A DNA stretch of 39,047 nt from Acidobacteriota bacterium (GTDB taxonomy: Bacteria; Acidobacteriota; Terriglobia; Bryobacterales; Bryobacteraceae), in the NCBI GenBank assembly GCA_025352795.1, contig JANXSF010000125.1, positions 1 through 39,047 on the forward strand, in the 5' to 3' direction. The notes under the pieces are model-generated. The model saw only the letters and a program-made list of their open reading frames with translations. It did not search any database and was not told the origin of the DNA. This document shows positions 21,418-29,228 of this stretch, piece after piece. The position numbers and the translations under genes were made by a program. The first letter of the stretch is position 1. The number at the start of each line of letters is the position of its first letter.

Positions 21418-22158
21418 TTACGGATTGCGATAACTTGAATCGGCCACGACCGTGAAGATCGTATATTCAGAAGACACGACCATTGCGTTCAATTTTTCGA
21501 AATACTTGGCGTAGGCATCTTTGCCCATGGCTGTTTCCAATCGATTGGCAGGGACATCTAACTCCGACCATTTTTCCATGGGCGAGGCTGAGGTGAATTC
21601 CACGCGGGACCCGCCCCACTGAACTTGCCGCACTCGGTATACCTTGACGTCTAGCTTCTTCAATGTAGGCAGTAGGTCACTCTTAATAAGCGCCATGTAC
21701 TGATTCTGCATACCGGGACGCACGCGGGTCCGAATTTCACGAACCATCTTTGGCATGGGCATGTTGTTAGGAAGTGAAATATCGGGCAGCGTTCTTTCGA
21801 CGGTGGTGCGAACGCTGTTGGTGCACTGGTTCCGTCTTGCTACCAAACTTGCGTATTCGGCGGCAGTCATCCCTTTCAGCACAGGGGATTCCCCGTCCAT
21901 GTCGGCATAGCTGTTCATAGGGGCAATGGTCACCACCTCGTTTGGGTTTCCCGAGGAGCCCCGTAGGACATAACGGAAACCGGCACCGCTTTTCTTATAG
22001 GCTTCGGTGAATTTCTTTTGGACCTCCAGGTATTCATTGACGCGCTCGGATTTTACTTGGACGCGCGCTACGATGAGCAAGGGGGGTGTGGGTTGGGCGA
22101 TGGCGGCTGGAGTCAGCACGGCAGCGCCGAGAGCGGTCAACAAAAGCTTTCTCGTCAT
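21418..22158 (-). CDS. Secreted protein with two ABM/NIPSNAP-like modules
   Basis: A 246-residue exported protein: a signal peptide (TRKLLLTALGAAVLTPAAIA) then two related alpha/beta stretches, LIVARVQVKSERVNEYLEVQ near residue 30 and VREIRTRVRPGMQNQYMALI near residue 139. Each looks like a ferredoxin-like dimeric-barrel half of the ABM/NIPSNAP kind, so the protein may fold as an internal dimer. No catalytic residues can be named. The frame is open 11 codons further up, but the ATG at 22158 begins the signal peptide and has AGGAGAGG about 10 bases upstream. Function unknown. Confidence 0.65.
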   Translation of the reverse strand: MTRKLLLTALGAAVLTPAAIAQPTPPLLIVARVQVKSERVNEYLEVQKKFTEAYKKSGAGFRYVLRGSSGNPNEVVTIAPMNSYADMDGESPVLKGMTAAEYASLVARRNQCTNSVRTTVERTLPDISLPNNMPMPKMVREIRTRVRPGMQNQYMALIKSDLLPTLKKLDVKVYRVRQVQWGGSRVEFTSASPMEKWSELDVPANRLETAMGKDAYAKYFEKLNAMVVSSEYTIFTVVADSSYRNP

Positions 22159-22285
22159 ATTCTTACCTCTCCTAGATTCCGGGCCTCTCATTGGCTTCCG
22201 GGAGTAGCGAAATCATATCACGAATTCTTAGAAAAGGTTCTTAAAAATGCGGTTTCCAGAATTCATCAGTTGTAGTGCCAGTTTT

Positions 22286-23800
22286 TTACTTCACTGAAAT
22301 CACCCAGCGGTCACTGCGAAATGGCCCGGCGGGCAACCCGGCTCGATTCATCAAATTCCCTGAAGGATCATCGGCCCAGGCATACCGTACCGCCGTTGGG
22401 TCAGTTACTTCAGGCGAAGAAACAACCACCGTGTTCCCTTCGATCCTGGCCACCGCTTGCACGAACTTTTCATCTTTGCCCGCAATGGTGAACCCTTTCA
22501 GTTCTTCGTTCCCACCGGCCGTCAGGCCACTGCCCACGTAGTTAAACCAGACGCGCAGACCAGCGGCATCCCTAGTAACTTGGCGATACAGTGGACCCGA
22601 ATATTCAATGCTTTCTCCATACACCTTTGCCCTTGCCGCCAAGGCTAAACGATGCCCTACTGCCTGTTTATTCTTCGGATGAATATCGTTCGTTTCCCCA
22701 ACGTCAATGGCCACGGCCATGCCCGTATCTTTAAGTTCCAACGCATCGGCTTGTGATTCGCGCAACAGCGGCCAATAGGGGTTCGCCTTATAGTTTGCCA
22801 ACTGCACAAACAGGAACGGCAAGCTCCCCTGGTTCCAATTCTGGCGCCAATCTTCAATCATCAATCGGAATAATCGGCGATAGGGCAGGGCATGGGTCGC
22901 GCTGGCATTCGCCTCGCCCTGATACCAAAGCACACCGCCCACGGCGTAAGGAGTCAGCGGCGCGATCATGGCGTTGTAAAGTCCTGAGGGCGTGTTGGGA
23001 TGTCCAGGACCAACAGGAAGGCGCGGTGCTGTGGGTGGCGTGGCCCCATCGGCCTTGGCTTTTGCAGCGGCTTCAGTGTAAGTTTCAAGAGCTTTGTCGT
23101 AACGATCTTTCGCTGCCGGATAGTTAGTCAGTATCTTGTCCCAGTCTGCTGAGATGAACTTTAGGGCCGGTTCCATTTCAAGGGCCTGGGCAGAGGTCCA
23201 GGATTGGGCTGGCGTTCCTCCCCACGAAGAATGAATGAAGCCGATGGGTATCCCCAGTTTCTGGTGCAGCTCTCGTGAAAAGAAGTAGCCGATGGCGGAA
23301 CTGGTTTTGACTGATGTGGAATCGCAAAGTTTCCAGGACCCAATCACGTCGTCGGCTGGCGCATCGGCCACGCTACGCTTTACGGTGAACAGCCGGATTT
23401 TCGGATACTGGGCGGCGGCGATTTCTGTATCAGCATCCTTGGAGCGTTCCACGGACATTTCCATATTCGATTGACCGGAACCTACCCAGACTTCGCCCAC
23501 TAGCACGTCATGAATGACGATGGTGTTTTCGCCAGCAATGGTAAGGTCGGTAGGCGCTCCTGGCTTCAGTGGATTCAGGAACACAGACCATTTGCCGGCT
23601 GGGGATGCAATTGCTGAAACTTTCTGCTCATGAAAGCTGATGGTCACAACTTCGGCGGCATTGGCGGTTCCCCAAATGCGCACAGGGACATTCTGTTGCA
23701 GCACCATATGGTCGGAAATCAAAGCAGGAAGCTTGACTGCGGCGGGAAGCTGGGGTCCGGCGGACAGCAGGCAGAGTAGAAGATATTTGGAGTGGCGCAT
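22286..23800 (-). CDS. Sialate O-acetylesterase-type hydrolase
   Basis: A 504-residue secreted esterase (SASA/DUF303 family) that removes O-acetyl groups from sialic acids or other sugars. A signal peptide of about 20 residues is followed by a beta-rich domain (LISDHMVLQQNVPVRIWG). The SGNH core follows, with nucleophile Ser111 in GSGQSNMEMSV, the SSWGGTPAQSW block, GVLWYQGEANA, and the catalytic Asp/His pair in DIHPKNKQAVG. A C-terminal beta module completes it. Length and order are normal for the family. Acts outside the cytoplasm on polysaccharide side groups, together with the many glycan-related genes of this lineage. Confidence 0.93.
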   Translation of the reverse strand: MRHSKYLLLCLLSAGPQLPAAVKLPALISDHMVLQQNVPVRIWGTANAAEVVTISFHEQKVSAIASPAGKWSVFLNPLKPGAPTDLTIAGENTIVIHDVLVGEVWVGSGQSNMEMSVERSKDADTEIAAAQYPKIRLFTVKRSVADAPADDVIGSWKLCDSTSVKTSSAIGYFFSRELHQKLGIPIGFIHSSWGGTPAQSWTSAQALEMEPALKFISADWDKILTNYPAAKDRYDKALETYTEAAAKAKADGATPPTAPRLPVGPGHPNTPSGLYNAMIAPLTPYAVGGVLWYQGEANASATHALPYRRLFRLMIEDWRQNWNQGSLPFLFVQLANYKANPYWPLLRESQADALELKDTGMAVAIDVGETNDIHPKNKQAVGHRLALAARAKVYGESIEYSGPLYRQVTRDAAGLRVWFNYVGSGLTAGGNEELKGFTIAGKDEKFVQAVARIEGNTVVVSSPEVTDPTAVRYAWADDPSGNLMNRAGLPAGPFRSDRWVISVK

Positions 23801-23907
23801 GGGAAAGCACTATTGTGTCACTTCAAAATGGCGCTGGCAAAGCAAAAAATCGATCTTACTGTAATCATTTTTCCCGACCCCGCCGATAGCAACGTTGGGG
23901 GAGACGG

Positions 23908-25059
23908 ATGCGAATCCGTCTGTTAATGGCAGAGACTACGACAAAATCGGCAGGAATGGCACAATCCAGCGCAAGTGCTCCTTTTGCTTGGAACCCGGCA
24001 CTGGAAGACCTTAGTGACTGCCCATCGATCTTAATTGTGGATGACCTGGAGATCAACCGTCGCTTATTAAAGGCGATGTTGAAGAACACGAACTATCGTT
24101 TCTTAGAAGCCAAGCGGGCCGTGGATGCTTTGCAAATCCTTGAAAAAGAACGAATTGATCTGGTGATTCTGGATCTGGTTAGCCCTGGGATGAGTGGTCC
24201 TGAATTTTGTCGTCAAGTAAAAAGGAATCGGAAAACGCAACTGGTACCGGTGCTGATGATCACCAGCCTGCATGGTGTGGAGAATGAGATTCAGGGGATT
24301 GATTCGGGTGCCGACGAATTCCTGACTAAGCCTTTGCATCCGGCGTTGGTCCGGGCACGTATCCGGGCAATGCTTCGCAACAAGGCTGCCGTGGATTCCC
24401 TTGAAGAAGCGGAAACCATTCTTTTTGCACTGGCCCAAGCGGTGGAGAGTCGCGATCACTATACGGCTGGCCATTGTGAACGTCTAGCCACTTATGGGGT
24501 GAGCGTAGGAAATGCACTGGGACTTTCCCGCAAGGAATTAGTGGCGCTGCACCGTGGTGGATACTTGCACGATATTGGCAAAGTGGCCGTGCCCGACCGC
24601 ATTCTTCACGGGACTGCAAAGTTGACCGAACCAGAATGGGACATTATGAAGTTGCACACCATTCGTGGGGAAGAAATCTGCCGTCCAATGAAGAGCCTTG
24701 CCCCTGTTTTACCAATCATCCGCAGTCATCATGAACGGTGGGATGGAACAGGCTACCCGGATGGTCTTGCCGGGGAAAATATTCCATTATCGGCGCGGAT
24801 TTTGCAGGTTGTGGATATTTATGACGCGCTGATTACAGCACGTACGTATAAGCCCGCCATGTCTCATCAGGAAGCGATTCGGATTATGAAAGAAGAGGCT
24901 GCGCGGGGTTGGCGTGATCCGGAATTGATAGCTCTTTTCGCAAGTGTTTCCAATGACTCCTGGAAAGAGGGAATCGCCGAGTTTGCATCTTCGGAATGGA
25001 GTGAAGTTCAGGCGATGAGAACTTCACTGGAAAACATGAAAATTTCTCTTTCCCATTAG
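23908..25059 (+). CDS. Response regulator with HD-GYP domain, cyclic-di-GMP phosphodiesterase
   Basis: A 383-residue RpfG-like protein. After a 35-residue leader comes a receiver domain with Asp45-Asp46, phospho-acceptor Asp89 and Lys141. The HD-GYP domain follows, with catalytic HD at 221-222 (HDIGK) and SHHERWDGTGYPDGL near 273-287. All metal ligands appear present, so degradation of cyclic-di-GMP under control of phosphorylation is expected. No histidine kinase is adjacent. GGGGGAG lies before the ATG at 23908; an ATG at 23926 is also possible. Upstream is the divergent esterase, downstream the antitoxin-Doc pair. Confidence 0.92.
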   Translation: MRIRLLMAETTTKSAGMAQSSASAPFAWNPALEDLSDCPSILIVDDLEINRRLLKAMLKNTNYRFLEAKRAVDALQILEKERIDLVILDLVSPGMSGPEFCRQVKRNRKTQLVPVLMITSLHGVENEIQGIDSGADEFLTKPLHPALVRARIRAMLRNKAAVDSLEEAETILFALAQAVESRDHYTAGHCERLATYGVSVGNALGLSRKELVALHRGGYLHDIGKVAVPDRILHGTAKLTEPEWDIMKLHTIRGEEICRPMKSLAPVLPIIRSHHERWDGTGYPDGLAGENIPLSARILQVVDIYDALITARTYKPAMSHQEAIRIMKEEAARGWRDPELIALFASVSNDSWKEGIAEFASSEWSEVQAMRTSLENMKISLSH

Positions 25060-25076
25060 GGACGGTGTACTAGTCG

Positions 25077-25104
25077 TTGCATAAGTATGAGTATAATTAT
25101 GCAA
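25077..25104 (+). promoter_or_regulatory. Operator-like palindrome over the -10 box of the AbrB-Doc operon
   Basis: Perfect 8-base arms TTGCATAA (25077-25084) and TTATGCAA (25097-25104) with 12 bases between. A consensus TATAAT (25092-25097) lies inside, and AAGGAG at 25103-25108 is the ribosome binding site of the antitoxin. Binding of the antitoxin here would block transcription, the usual autoregulation of such modules. Confidence 0.7.
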
Positions 25105-25115
25105 GGAGCATCGCC

Positions 25116-25340
25116 ATGGCTGTACTTAAACTCGCAACGATCGGCACATCCACTGGAGTAGTTATTCCCAAGGAGATGCTGACCCGTCTGAAAGTGGGCA
25201 AAGGCGATACGCTTTACGCCATTGAGACTGCCGACGGATACCTGCTCACTCCATACGACCCATCGATAGACGACCAACTGAAAGCTGGCCGGGAATTCAT
25301 GAAGCAGTATCGGGATACTTTTAAGGCTTTGGCGGAGTGA
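25116..25340 (+). CDS. AbrB-fold antitoxin of a Doc module
   Basis: A 74-residue swapped-hairpin DNA-binding protein: AVLKLATIGTSTGVVIPKEM, then LKVGKGDTLYAIETADGYLL, with a helical tail DQLKAGREFMKQYRDTFKAL that should bind the toxin. The start at 25116 has AAGGAG 7 bases upstream; the longer open frame from 25077 would start inside the operator and is rejected. Its stop overlaps the toxin GTG start (GTGA). It is a homologue of the orphan antitoxin at 6434, with which it shares the [QR]-Y-[RK]-x-x-F-[KQ]-x-L-A tail. Confidence 0.87.
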   Translation: MAVLKLATIGTSTGVVIPKEMLTRLKVGKGDTLYAIETADGYLLTPYDPSIDDQLKAGREFMKQYRDTFKALAE

Positions 25341-25732
25341 AAAAGGCACCGCATTGGATCAGTAAGAAGGTTTTACTGTTACTCCATGAAGAAAGTCTTT
25401 CCATGTTTGGCGGCGCTCGTGGCCTGCGCGACGAAGGCTTACTTGATTCTGCTTTAGGACGACCACAAAACAGACTGGCTTACAATTCAGCAAGTACGAT
25501 TGCTGACCTTGCCGCATCGTATGCCTTCGGAATCGCCAAGAACCACGCCTTTGTTGACGGCAACAAGAGAGCGGCATTTCTTTCCATTGGCGTGTTCCTT
25601 TCGTCTAATGGGTATGCTTTCAAAGCCGGTCAAATGGATGCAATTCAGACCATTCTTGCTCTTGCCAGTGGAAGCCTTGACGAACAGGGTTTAGCTGTTT
25701 GGATCAAGGCCAACATGGCACGAATCAGGTAG
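25337..25732 (+). CDS. doc: Doc (death-on-curing) family toxin, Fic fold
   Basis: 131 residues; by family, a kinase that phosphorylates elongation factor Tu and stops translation. The active-site loop is intact: HAFVDGNKR at 70-78, matching HxFx[DN]GNKR. The N-terminal GLRDEGLLDSALGRPQN block and the conserved ASYAFGIAKNH helix are also present. Start GTG at 25337 overlaps the antitoxin stop. This is the only full-length toxin gene in the window among eight toxin-antitoxin loci. Confidence 0.92.
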   Translation: MKKAPHWISKKVLLLLHEESLSMFGGARGLRDEGLLDSALGRPQNRLAYNSASTIADLAASYAFGIAKNHAFVDGNKRAAFLSIGVFLSSNGYAFKAGQMDAIQTILALASGSLDEQGLAVWIKANMARIR

Positions 25733-25741
25733 TGCAGCGGT

Positions 25742-26188
25742 CTAGGTTAGCTTGCCGCGGACAGCATCACTGAGGGCCTTTCCGTCCACACGTTTGCCCA
25801 CCAGTTTGGCCTGCGTGGCCTTCATCACAACGCCCATTTGTTTGGCTGTCGCCCCGGGATTTTCGGCCATTGCCGCGGCAATTGCTGCTTCAATATCTTC
25901 GGCGCTAGCCATGGCAGGCATGTAGGCTTCAATCAACTTCAGTTCTATGGCTTCTTTTTCGGCCAGGTCAGGACGTCCGGCAGTGGTGTACATTTCCACA
26001 GCTTCGCGGCGCTGTTTTAGCAAAGTACCCAGCACTTGCAGTTCGGTTGTTTCGTCCAGCGGCTTCATTGCGTCGATCTGGAATTTTTGAAGTGCGCTTT
26101 TAATCATACGGATCGCGTCAAGGCGGGCGGATTGTTTCGCCTTCATCGCCTGGACCATGTCCTGTTGGAGTGTTTCTAGCAGTGCCAT
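25742..26188 (-). CDS. yqeY: GatB/YqeY domain protein
   Basis: A 148-residue helical protein resembling the tail domain of the amidotransferase subunit GatB. Typical segments are ARLDAIRMIKSALQKFQID, LLKQRREAVEMYTTAGRPDL, EAYMPAMASAEDIEAAI and GATAKQMGVVMKATQAKLVG. Length is normal for the family. A tRNA-related role is presumed from GatB similarity but not established. It is convergent with doc, 9 bases apart, and there is no clear hairpin between them. Confidence 0.93.
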   Translation of the reverse strand: MALLETLQQDMVQAMKAKQSARLDAIRMIKSALQKFQIDAMKPLDETTELQVLGTLLKQRREAVEMYTTAGRPDLAEKEAIELKLIEAYMPAMASAEDIEAAIAAAMAENPGATAKQMGVVMKATQAKLVGKRVDGKALSDAVRGKLT

Positions 26189-26221
26189 CGTACCTGTTAT
26201 TCTATCAATCGCTGCGGTGGT

Positions 26222-27061
26222 TCAATTGCTTGTCGGCGGTCCAATGTGGTCCACCACCCAATATTTCACTGCACCGGGGGTGTTGGTGAGGTGCAATCCA
26301 AACGGGTTCTGCACAGCAGAAATGAGTAGGCCAAGGCCATCGGTACTCAACCCGGAAGAACTCTGCCCGTCGGGCGCTTCCGGGGCACTCCATTGCGCGT
26401 ACAAGTCGTAGTAATCTTTCAGACCGGTTTGGTCGATTACGGGCTGCTCCAGGAATATGGACAGCGCAACGGCCAGACCGGCCATGCTCGACCTATTTCC
26501 TACAATGCGACCGCCTCGATTACTTATGGCCGCACCGACGTTCCCTGCTTTGGCTGGCGGCACTGGAGGATCTACATTGCGAATCTTAAGGCCACCTTTG
26601 GCGATATTGAGGTTAAATATACGCTCCTGACGGGTCTCGGTATGCAGTCGCAATTGAAAGCGTTCGGCGAGCATGGCGCGCATCATCAGGCGCACCTGCT
26701 CCTGGTTTTCAGCGGGCGGGAGTGCAGGAAAATTCTCCGCCGGTTTCGCTGATACGGCGTAGGATTGGCTCTTTGCCCAATTCGGCAGCCCAACCAACTG
26801 ACTTGACGGATTCTTTATATCGTAGGCGAAGGCGATCATGAAGAGCAGCAACGTCAGTGAATCGACGTATTGGCCGCCGGGAAGGATGGAAGTGAAGTCC
26901 TGGGACCGCATGATCATCGGTGCATCCGGCGGGACAACGTGAATGGAAACAACATCGAAGGTGGGTGCGGCTGGTGTGGCAGGCTGCTGGGCGGAGATCG
27001 CGGTGGTCAAGATGACGACGGCGAATGCGATGCGTTTCCATGGAATATCTATTGACACCAT
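26222..27061 (-). CDS. TIGR03435 soil-associated secreted protein
   Basis: A 279-residue exported protein of the TIGR03435 family, which is greatly expanded in Acidobacteriota of the Solibacter group and of unknown function. Landmarks: signal peptide ending at SAQ (about residue 25), TFDVVSIHVVPPD, a hydrophobic helix (LLLFMIAFAYDIK), the QVRLMMRAMLAERFQLRLHT block, FNLNIAKGGLKI, the SMAGLAVALSIFLEQPVIDQ segment and TGLKDYYDLYAQW. The end contains the usual ADHIGPPTSN-type motif (VVDHIGPPTSN). It is the best taxonomic marker of the window. Confidence 0.92.
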   Translation of the reverse strand: MVSIDIPWKRIAFAVVILTTAISAQQPATPAAPTFDVVSIHVVPPDAPMIMRSQDFTSILPGGQYVDSLTLLLFMIAFAYDIKNPSSQLVGLPNWAKSQSYAVSAKPAENFPALPPAENQEQVRLMMRAMLAERFQLRLHTETRQERIFNLNIAKGGLKIRNVDPPVPPAKAGNVGAAISNRGGRIVGNRSSMAGLAVALSIFLEQPVIDQTGLKDYYDLYAQWSAPEAPDGQSSSGLSTDGLGLLISAVQNPFGLHLTNTPGAVKYWVVDHIGPPTSN

Positions 27062-27104
27062 GCCCTACACTGTATCCTAAGCTGGATAGATTCTTCACTC
27101 GAAC

Positions 27105-27352
27105 TTAAGTTTCAAAGGGCAGTGATTTATGTGCGGCGGTGAAAGTGTTCATGTCATAAATTTCGCCGTTAGCTGCTTTGCGTCCGTGATAAGGATCACC
27201 ATACCAACTTGCAATTCCAACTTGCTTCATTCCAATGCGTGCAGGCTTAGGTGTTGAAGCTGTTTCGGCGGAACAATTTTGCTTGTTGCGCACGAGGAAA
27301 GGGCAAGAAAGCATGCTGCTACGAAAACTATTTTCAAGGGCACTGAATTCAT
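27105..27352 (-). pseudogene. rlpA: Frameshifted and truncated RlpA-like lipoprotein
   Basis: From the ATG at 27352 the frame encodes a lipoprotein signal (PLKIVFVAACFLALSSC, lipobox LSSC) and then runs out of register to a stop at 27227. In a neighbouring frame the sequence continues as QVGIASWYGDPYHGRKAANG and EIYDMNTFTAAHKSLPFET, the first half of the RlpA double-psi barrel, and ends at TAA 27105. The switch lies about 27265-27300. The catalytic or peptidoglycan-binding remainder after LPFGT is missing, so both a frameshift and a truncation have hit the gene. Confidence 0.8.
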
Positions 27353-27465
27353 GCTAACTTCTTTGCAAGCCCGTAAACAAGGGGTTTGAAGCACCTCGCA
27401 AACAATAAAACAATATTTGAATTCTATGTTTTTGCAAAGTATGCGTTGATCTTGCATTTTTTTTC

Positions 27466-27494
27466 TTGACATTCATTCAAAACAACCTTATAAC
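27466..27494 (+). promoter_or_regulatory. Strong sigma-70 promoter of the lysine-rich micro-gene
   Basis: TTGACA (27466-27471), exactly 17 bases, TATAAC (27489-27494): 11 of 12 consensus positions. A T-rich upstream stretch (27457-27464) adds strength. Start of transcription near 27501 gives a leader of about 53 bases. Confidence 0.8.
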
Positions 27495-27553
27495 TGGGAT
27501 CAACAGCGATCTTGTTAAAGGTCGCATAAATTTATGTTAGGGAGAATCAAACG

Positions 27554-27628
27554 ATGATGAACGCTACGAAGAAAGCAGTCAAGAAGGCTCCGGCCAAGAA
27601 GAAGGCTGCCGCTAAGAAAAAGAAGTAA
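27554..27628 (+). CDS. 24-residue lysine/alanine-rich, histone-H1-like micropeptide
   Basis: The ATG at 27554 (or 27557) opens 24 codons: eleven lysines and seven alanines, with the repeat style KKAPAKKKAAAKKKK of H1-type tails. TAGGGAGA about 9 bases upstream is a good ribosome binding site. A near-consensus promoter (27466-27494) and a perfect terminator (27674-27697) frame it as a single-gene unit. A purely random lysine run would not be expected to have all three. Highly basic peptides of this type bind DNA or RNA; a nucleoid or ribosome role is inference. The tail end of a longer H1-like gene is an alternative, but no upstream frame supports it. Confidence 0.72.
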   Translation: MMNATKKAVKKAPAKKKAAAKKKK

Positions 27629-27673
27629 GAGCCCTCTTCCGCAAGGAAGAACAGCTTAACGTTAAACCAACAT

Positions 27674-27697
27674 TCAGCCCCGGTCAAACGGGGCTGA
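27674..27697 (+). terminator. Terminator of the micro-gene, shared with the convergent methyltransferase
   Basis: Perfect 9-base stem TCAGCCCCG (27674-27682) and CGGGGCTGA (27689-27697), 6-base loop, followed by TTCATTTT. Confidence 0.9.
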
Positions 27698-27703
27698 TTC
27701 ATT

Positions 27704-28678
27704 TTAAACCCTGTTAACACCGCGCGAAAACAACAATACCCGAAACGTTTCTCCCATTCCAAACAGCAGTGTCTTCAACTGTCCACGCCTTTGTTGACCT
27801 TCCATTTCAGTAGCACCGGTAAGAACAGCAGCGAATTGATCCCTCTCACCGGCAGTCCGTAGCATTTGCGACAGAGTCTCAAAGCTTTCCAGTTGAAAGC
27901 CACGTTCTTTGGCTTCGTTGATGATCATTGTGAACGGCACATGGGCGGTAATGTCGCGGTCCCCTGGCTTGTGCAGGACTTGCTCATCAGCCTGATGGCG
28001 GAAGTAACTCATCAACGTTCCTTGTGGGAAGCGAATGCGCTCTGCTTCAGTGAAACCATAATCGATGAACAATAGAAAGCCTTGCTCCAGAGCTGCATCT
28101 AACCGATCCAACCAGGCTATGGCGCTTAGGTGTGCTTCCATCAGCACGCCTTCCTTCACATGGGAAGCATGTTTGTCCAGGTACCTTGCCAGATGACCGT
28201 GGACGGCGGGACCATCGACGAAGTGGAACGCACCGTTGTTGAAATCGACAAGCACTTCCAGGAACGATTGCTGTTGTCTGCGCACGATGTTAACCGGTAA
28301 GGCATCCAGAAACTCATTGGCAAACACAATGCCACGCATGTTCTGAGGCAGTTCACCGCGTCCGCTTTCCACCGCCTGATAATTCCACTGCTCCAAGTGG
28401 GGACGCATCTCCTGGCGGCCCGCACCCAATTCGATTACTGGAAGCTGACCTGCGGAAAGTCCAAGCCGTGCAGCCAACTGTTCCACCACGCGTGCGAAGA
28501 GCAATCCGAATACAGGCTGTAATTGTTCGGCAGTATAAAAGTCACCACCAATGCCGAAGGGATCGCGTTGACGGCGATAGTAGCCATATTGCGGATGATA
28601 AAGAGCGGTTTCCTGGAACTCACGAAAGGAGATTGGACCATATTGGGCAATCTTCTCAGAGAGCAGAGCGGTGAGCAT
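27704..28678 (-). CDS. MidA/NDUFAF7-family SAM-dependent methyltransferase
   Basis: A 324-residue protein of the DUF185 family (PF02636), related to mitochondrial NDUFAF7, an arginine methyltransferase needed for complex I assembly. Signs: ISFREFQETALYHPQYGYY at the N-terminus, GGDFYTAEQLQPVFG, the SAM-binding VIELGAGRQEM, then IVFANEFLDALPVNIV and LLFIDYGFTEAERI. Length is slightly short of the usual 350-400. The bacterial substrate is unknown. The gene is convergent to the micro-gene and its start is about 100 bases from the divergent DUF1801 gene. Confidence 0.87.
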   Translation of the reverse strand: MLTALLSEKIAQYGPISFREFQETALYHPQYGYYRRQRDPFGIGGDFYTAEQLQPVFGLLFARVVEQLAARLGLSAGQLPVIELGAGRQEMRPHLEQWNYQAVESGRGELPQNMRGIVFANEFLDALPVNIVRRQQQSFLEVLVDFNNGAFHFVDGPAVHGHLARYLDKHASHVKEGVLMEAHLSAIAWLDRLDAALEQGFLLFIDYGFTEAERIRFPQGTLMSYFRHQADEQVLHKPGDRDITAHVPFTMIINEAKERGFQLESFETLSQMLRTAGERDQFAAVLTGATEMEGQQRRGQLKTLLFGMGETFRVLLFSRGVNRV

Positions 28679-28778
28679 CGTTCCCTATTATGCTCGCAGA
28701 TGACTGGTGAAGAAGTCGACGGGTGAAGAAGTTCCTGAGGGGTGGACTTACACGAATGCCTTTGGGAAACTAGCTTCA

Positions 28779-29168
28779 ATGAAATCGAATTCCAGTGTCC
28801 CAACAACGGTGGATGAATACTTGGCTGAGGTCCCGGAGCCTGCCCACAGTACTCTGAAGAAGGTTCGTACGATGATTCGGTCCGCTGTGCCTGCTGAGAC
28901 TACTGAAGTGATCAATTACCGCATTCCGATGTTTATGTTCAAAGGGATGGTGATGGGGTTCGCGGCATTTGCCAACCATTGCAGCTTGTTCCCTGGTCCA
29001 GCCCCGATTGAAGCGATGCAGGAAGAACTGAAGGGCTATGTGATATCGAAGGGGACGATTCGATTTGCAATAGACAAGGCTCCCCCGGCGGCTCTGGTGA
29101 AGAAGCTGGTGAAGATTCGGATTGCCCAGAACGAACTTAGCCAGAATGAACTTAGGAAGAAGCGCTGA
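28779..29168 (+). CDS. DUF1801/YdhG-like protein
   Basis: 129 residues with the DUF1801 pattern: TVDEYLAEVPEPAHSTLKKV, TMIRSAVPAETTEVINYRIP, MFMFKGMVMGFAAFANHCSL and GTIRFAIDKAPPAALVKKLV. Relatives such as YdhG were proposed as frataxin-like iron chaperones, but evidence is thin. The frame is open upstream to 28707; the ATG at 28779 is preferred because it starts the family alignment. The last 15 residues are a repetitive, charged tail (NELSQNELRKKR). Confidence 0.82.
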   Translation: MKSNSSVPTTVDEYLAEVPEPAHSTLKKVRTMIRSAVPAETTEVINYRIPMFMFKGMVMGFAAFANHCSLFPGPAPIEAMQEELKGYVISKGTIRFAIDKAPPAALVKKLVKIRIAQNELSQNELRKKR

Positions 29169-29228
29169 TCTGAATGTTGCTTCGCGGGTGTGCCGTGATT
29201 CGCTTGGATGCCGTTGTTGCTTCCAATG

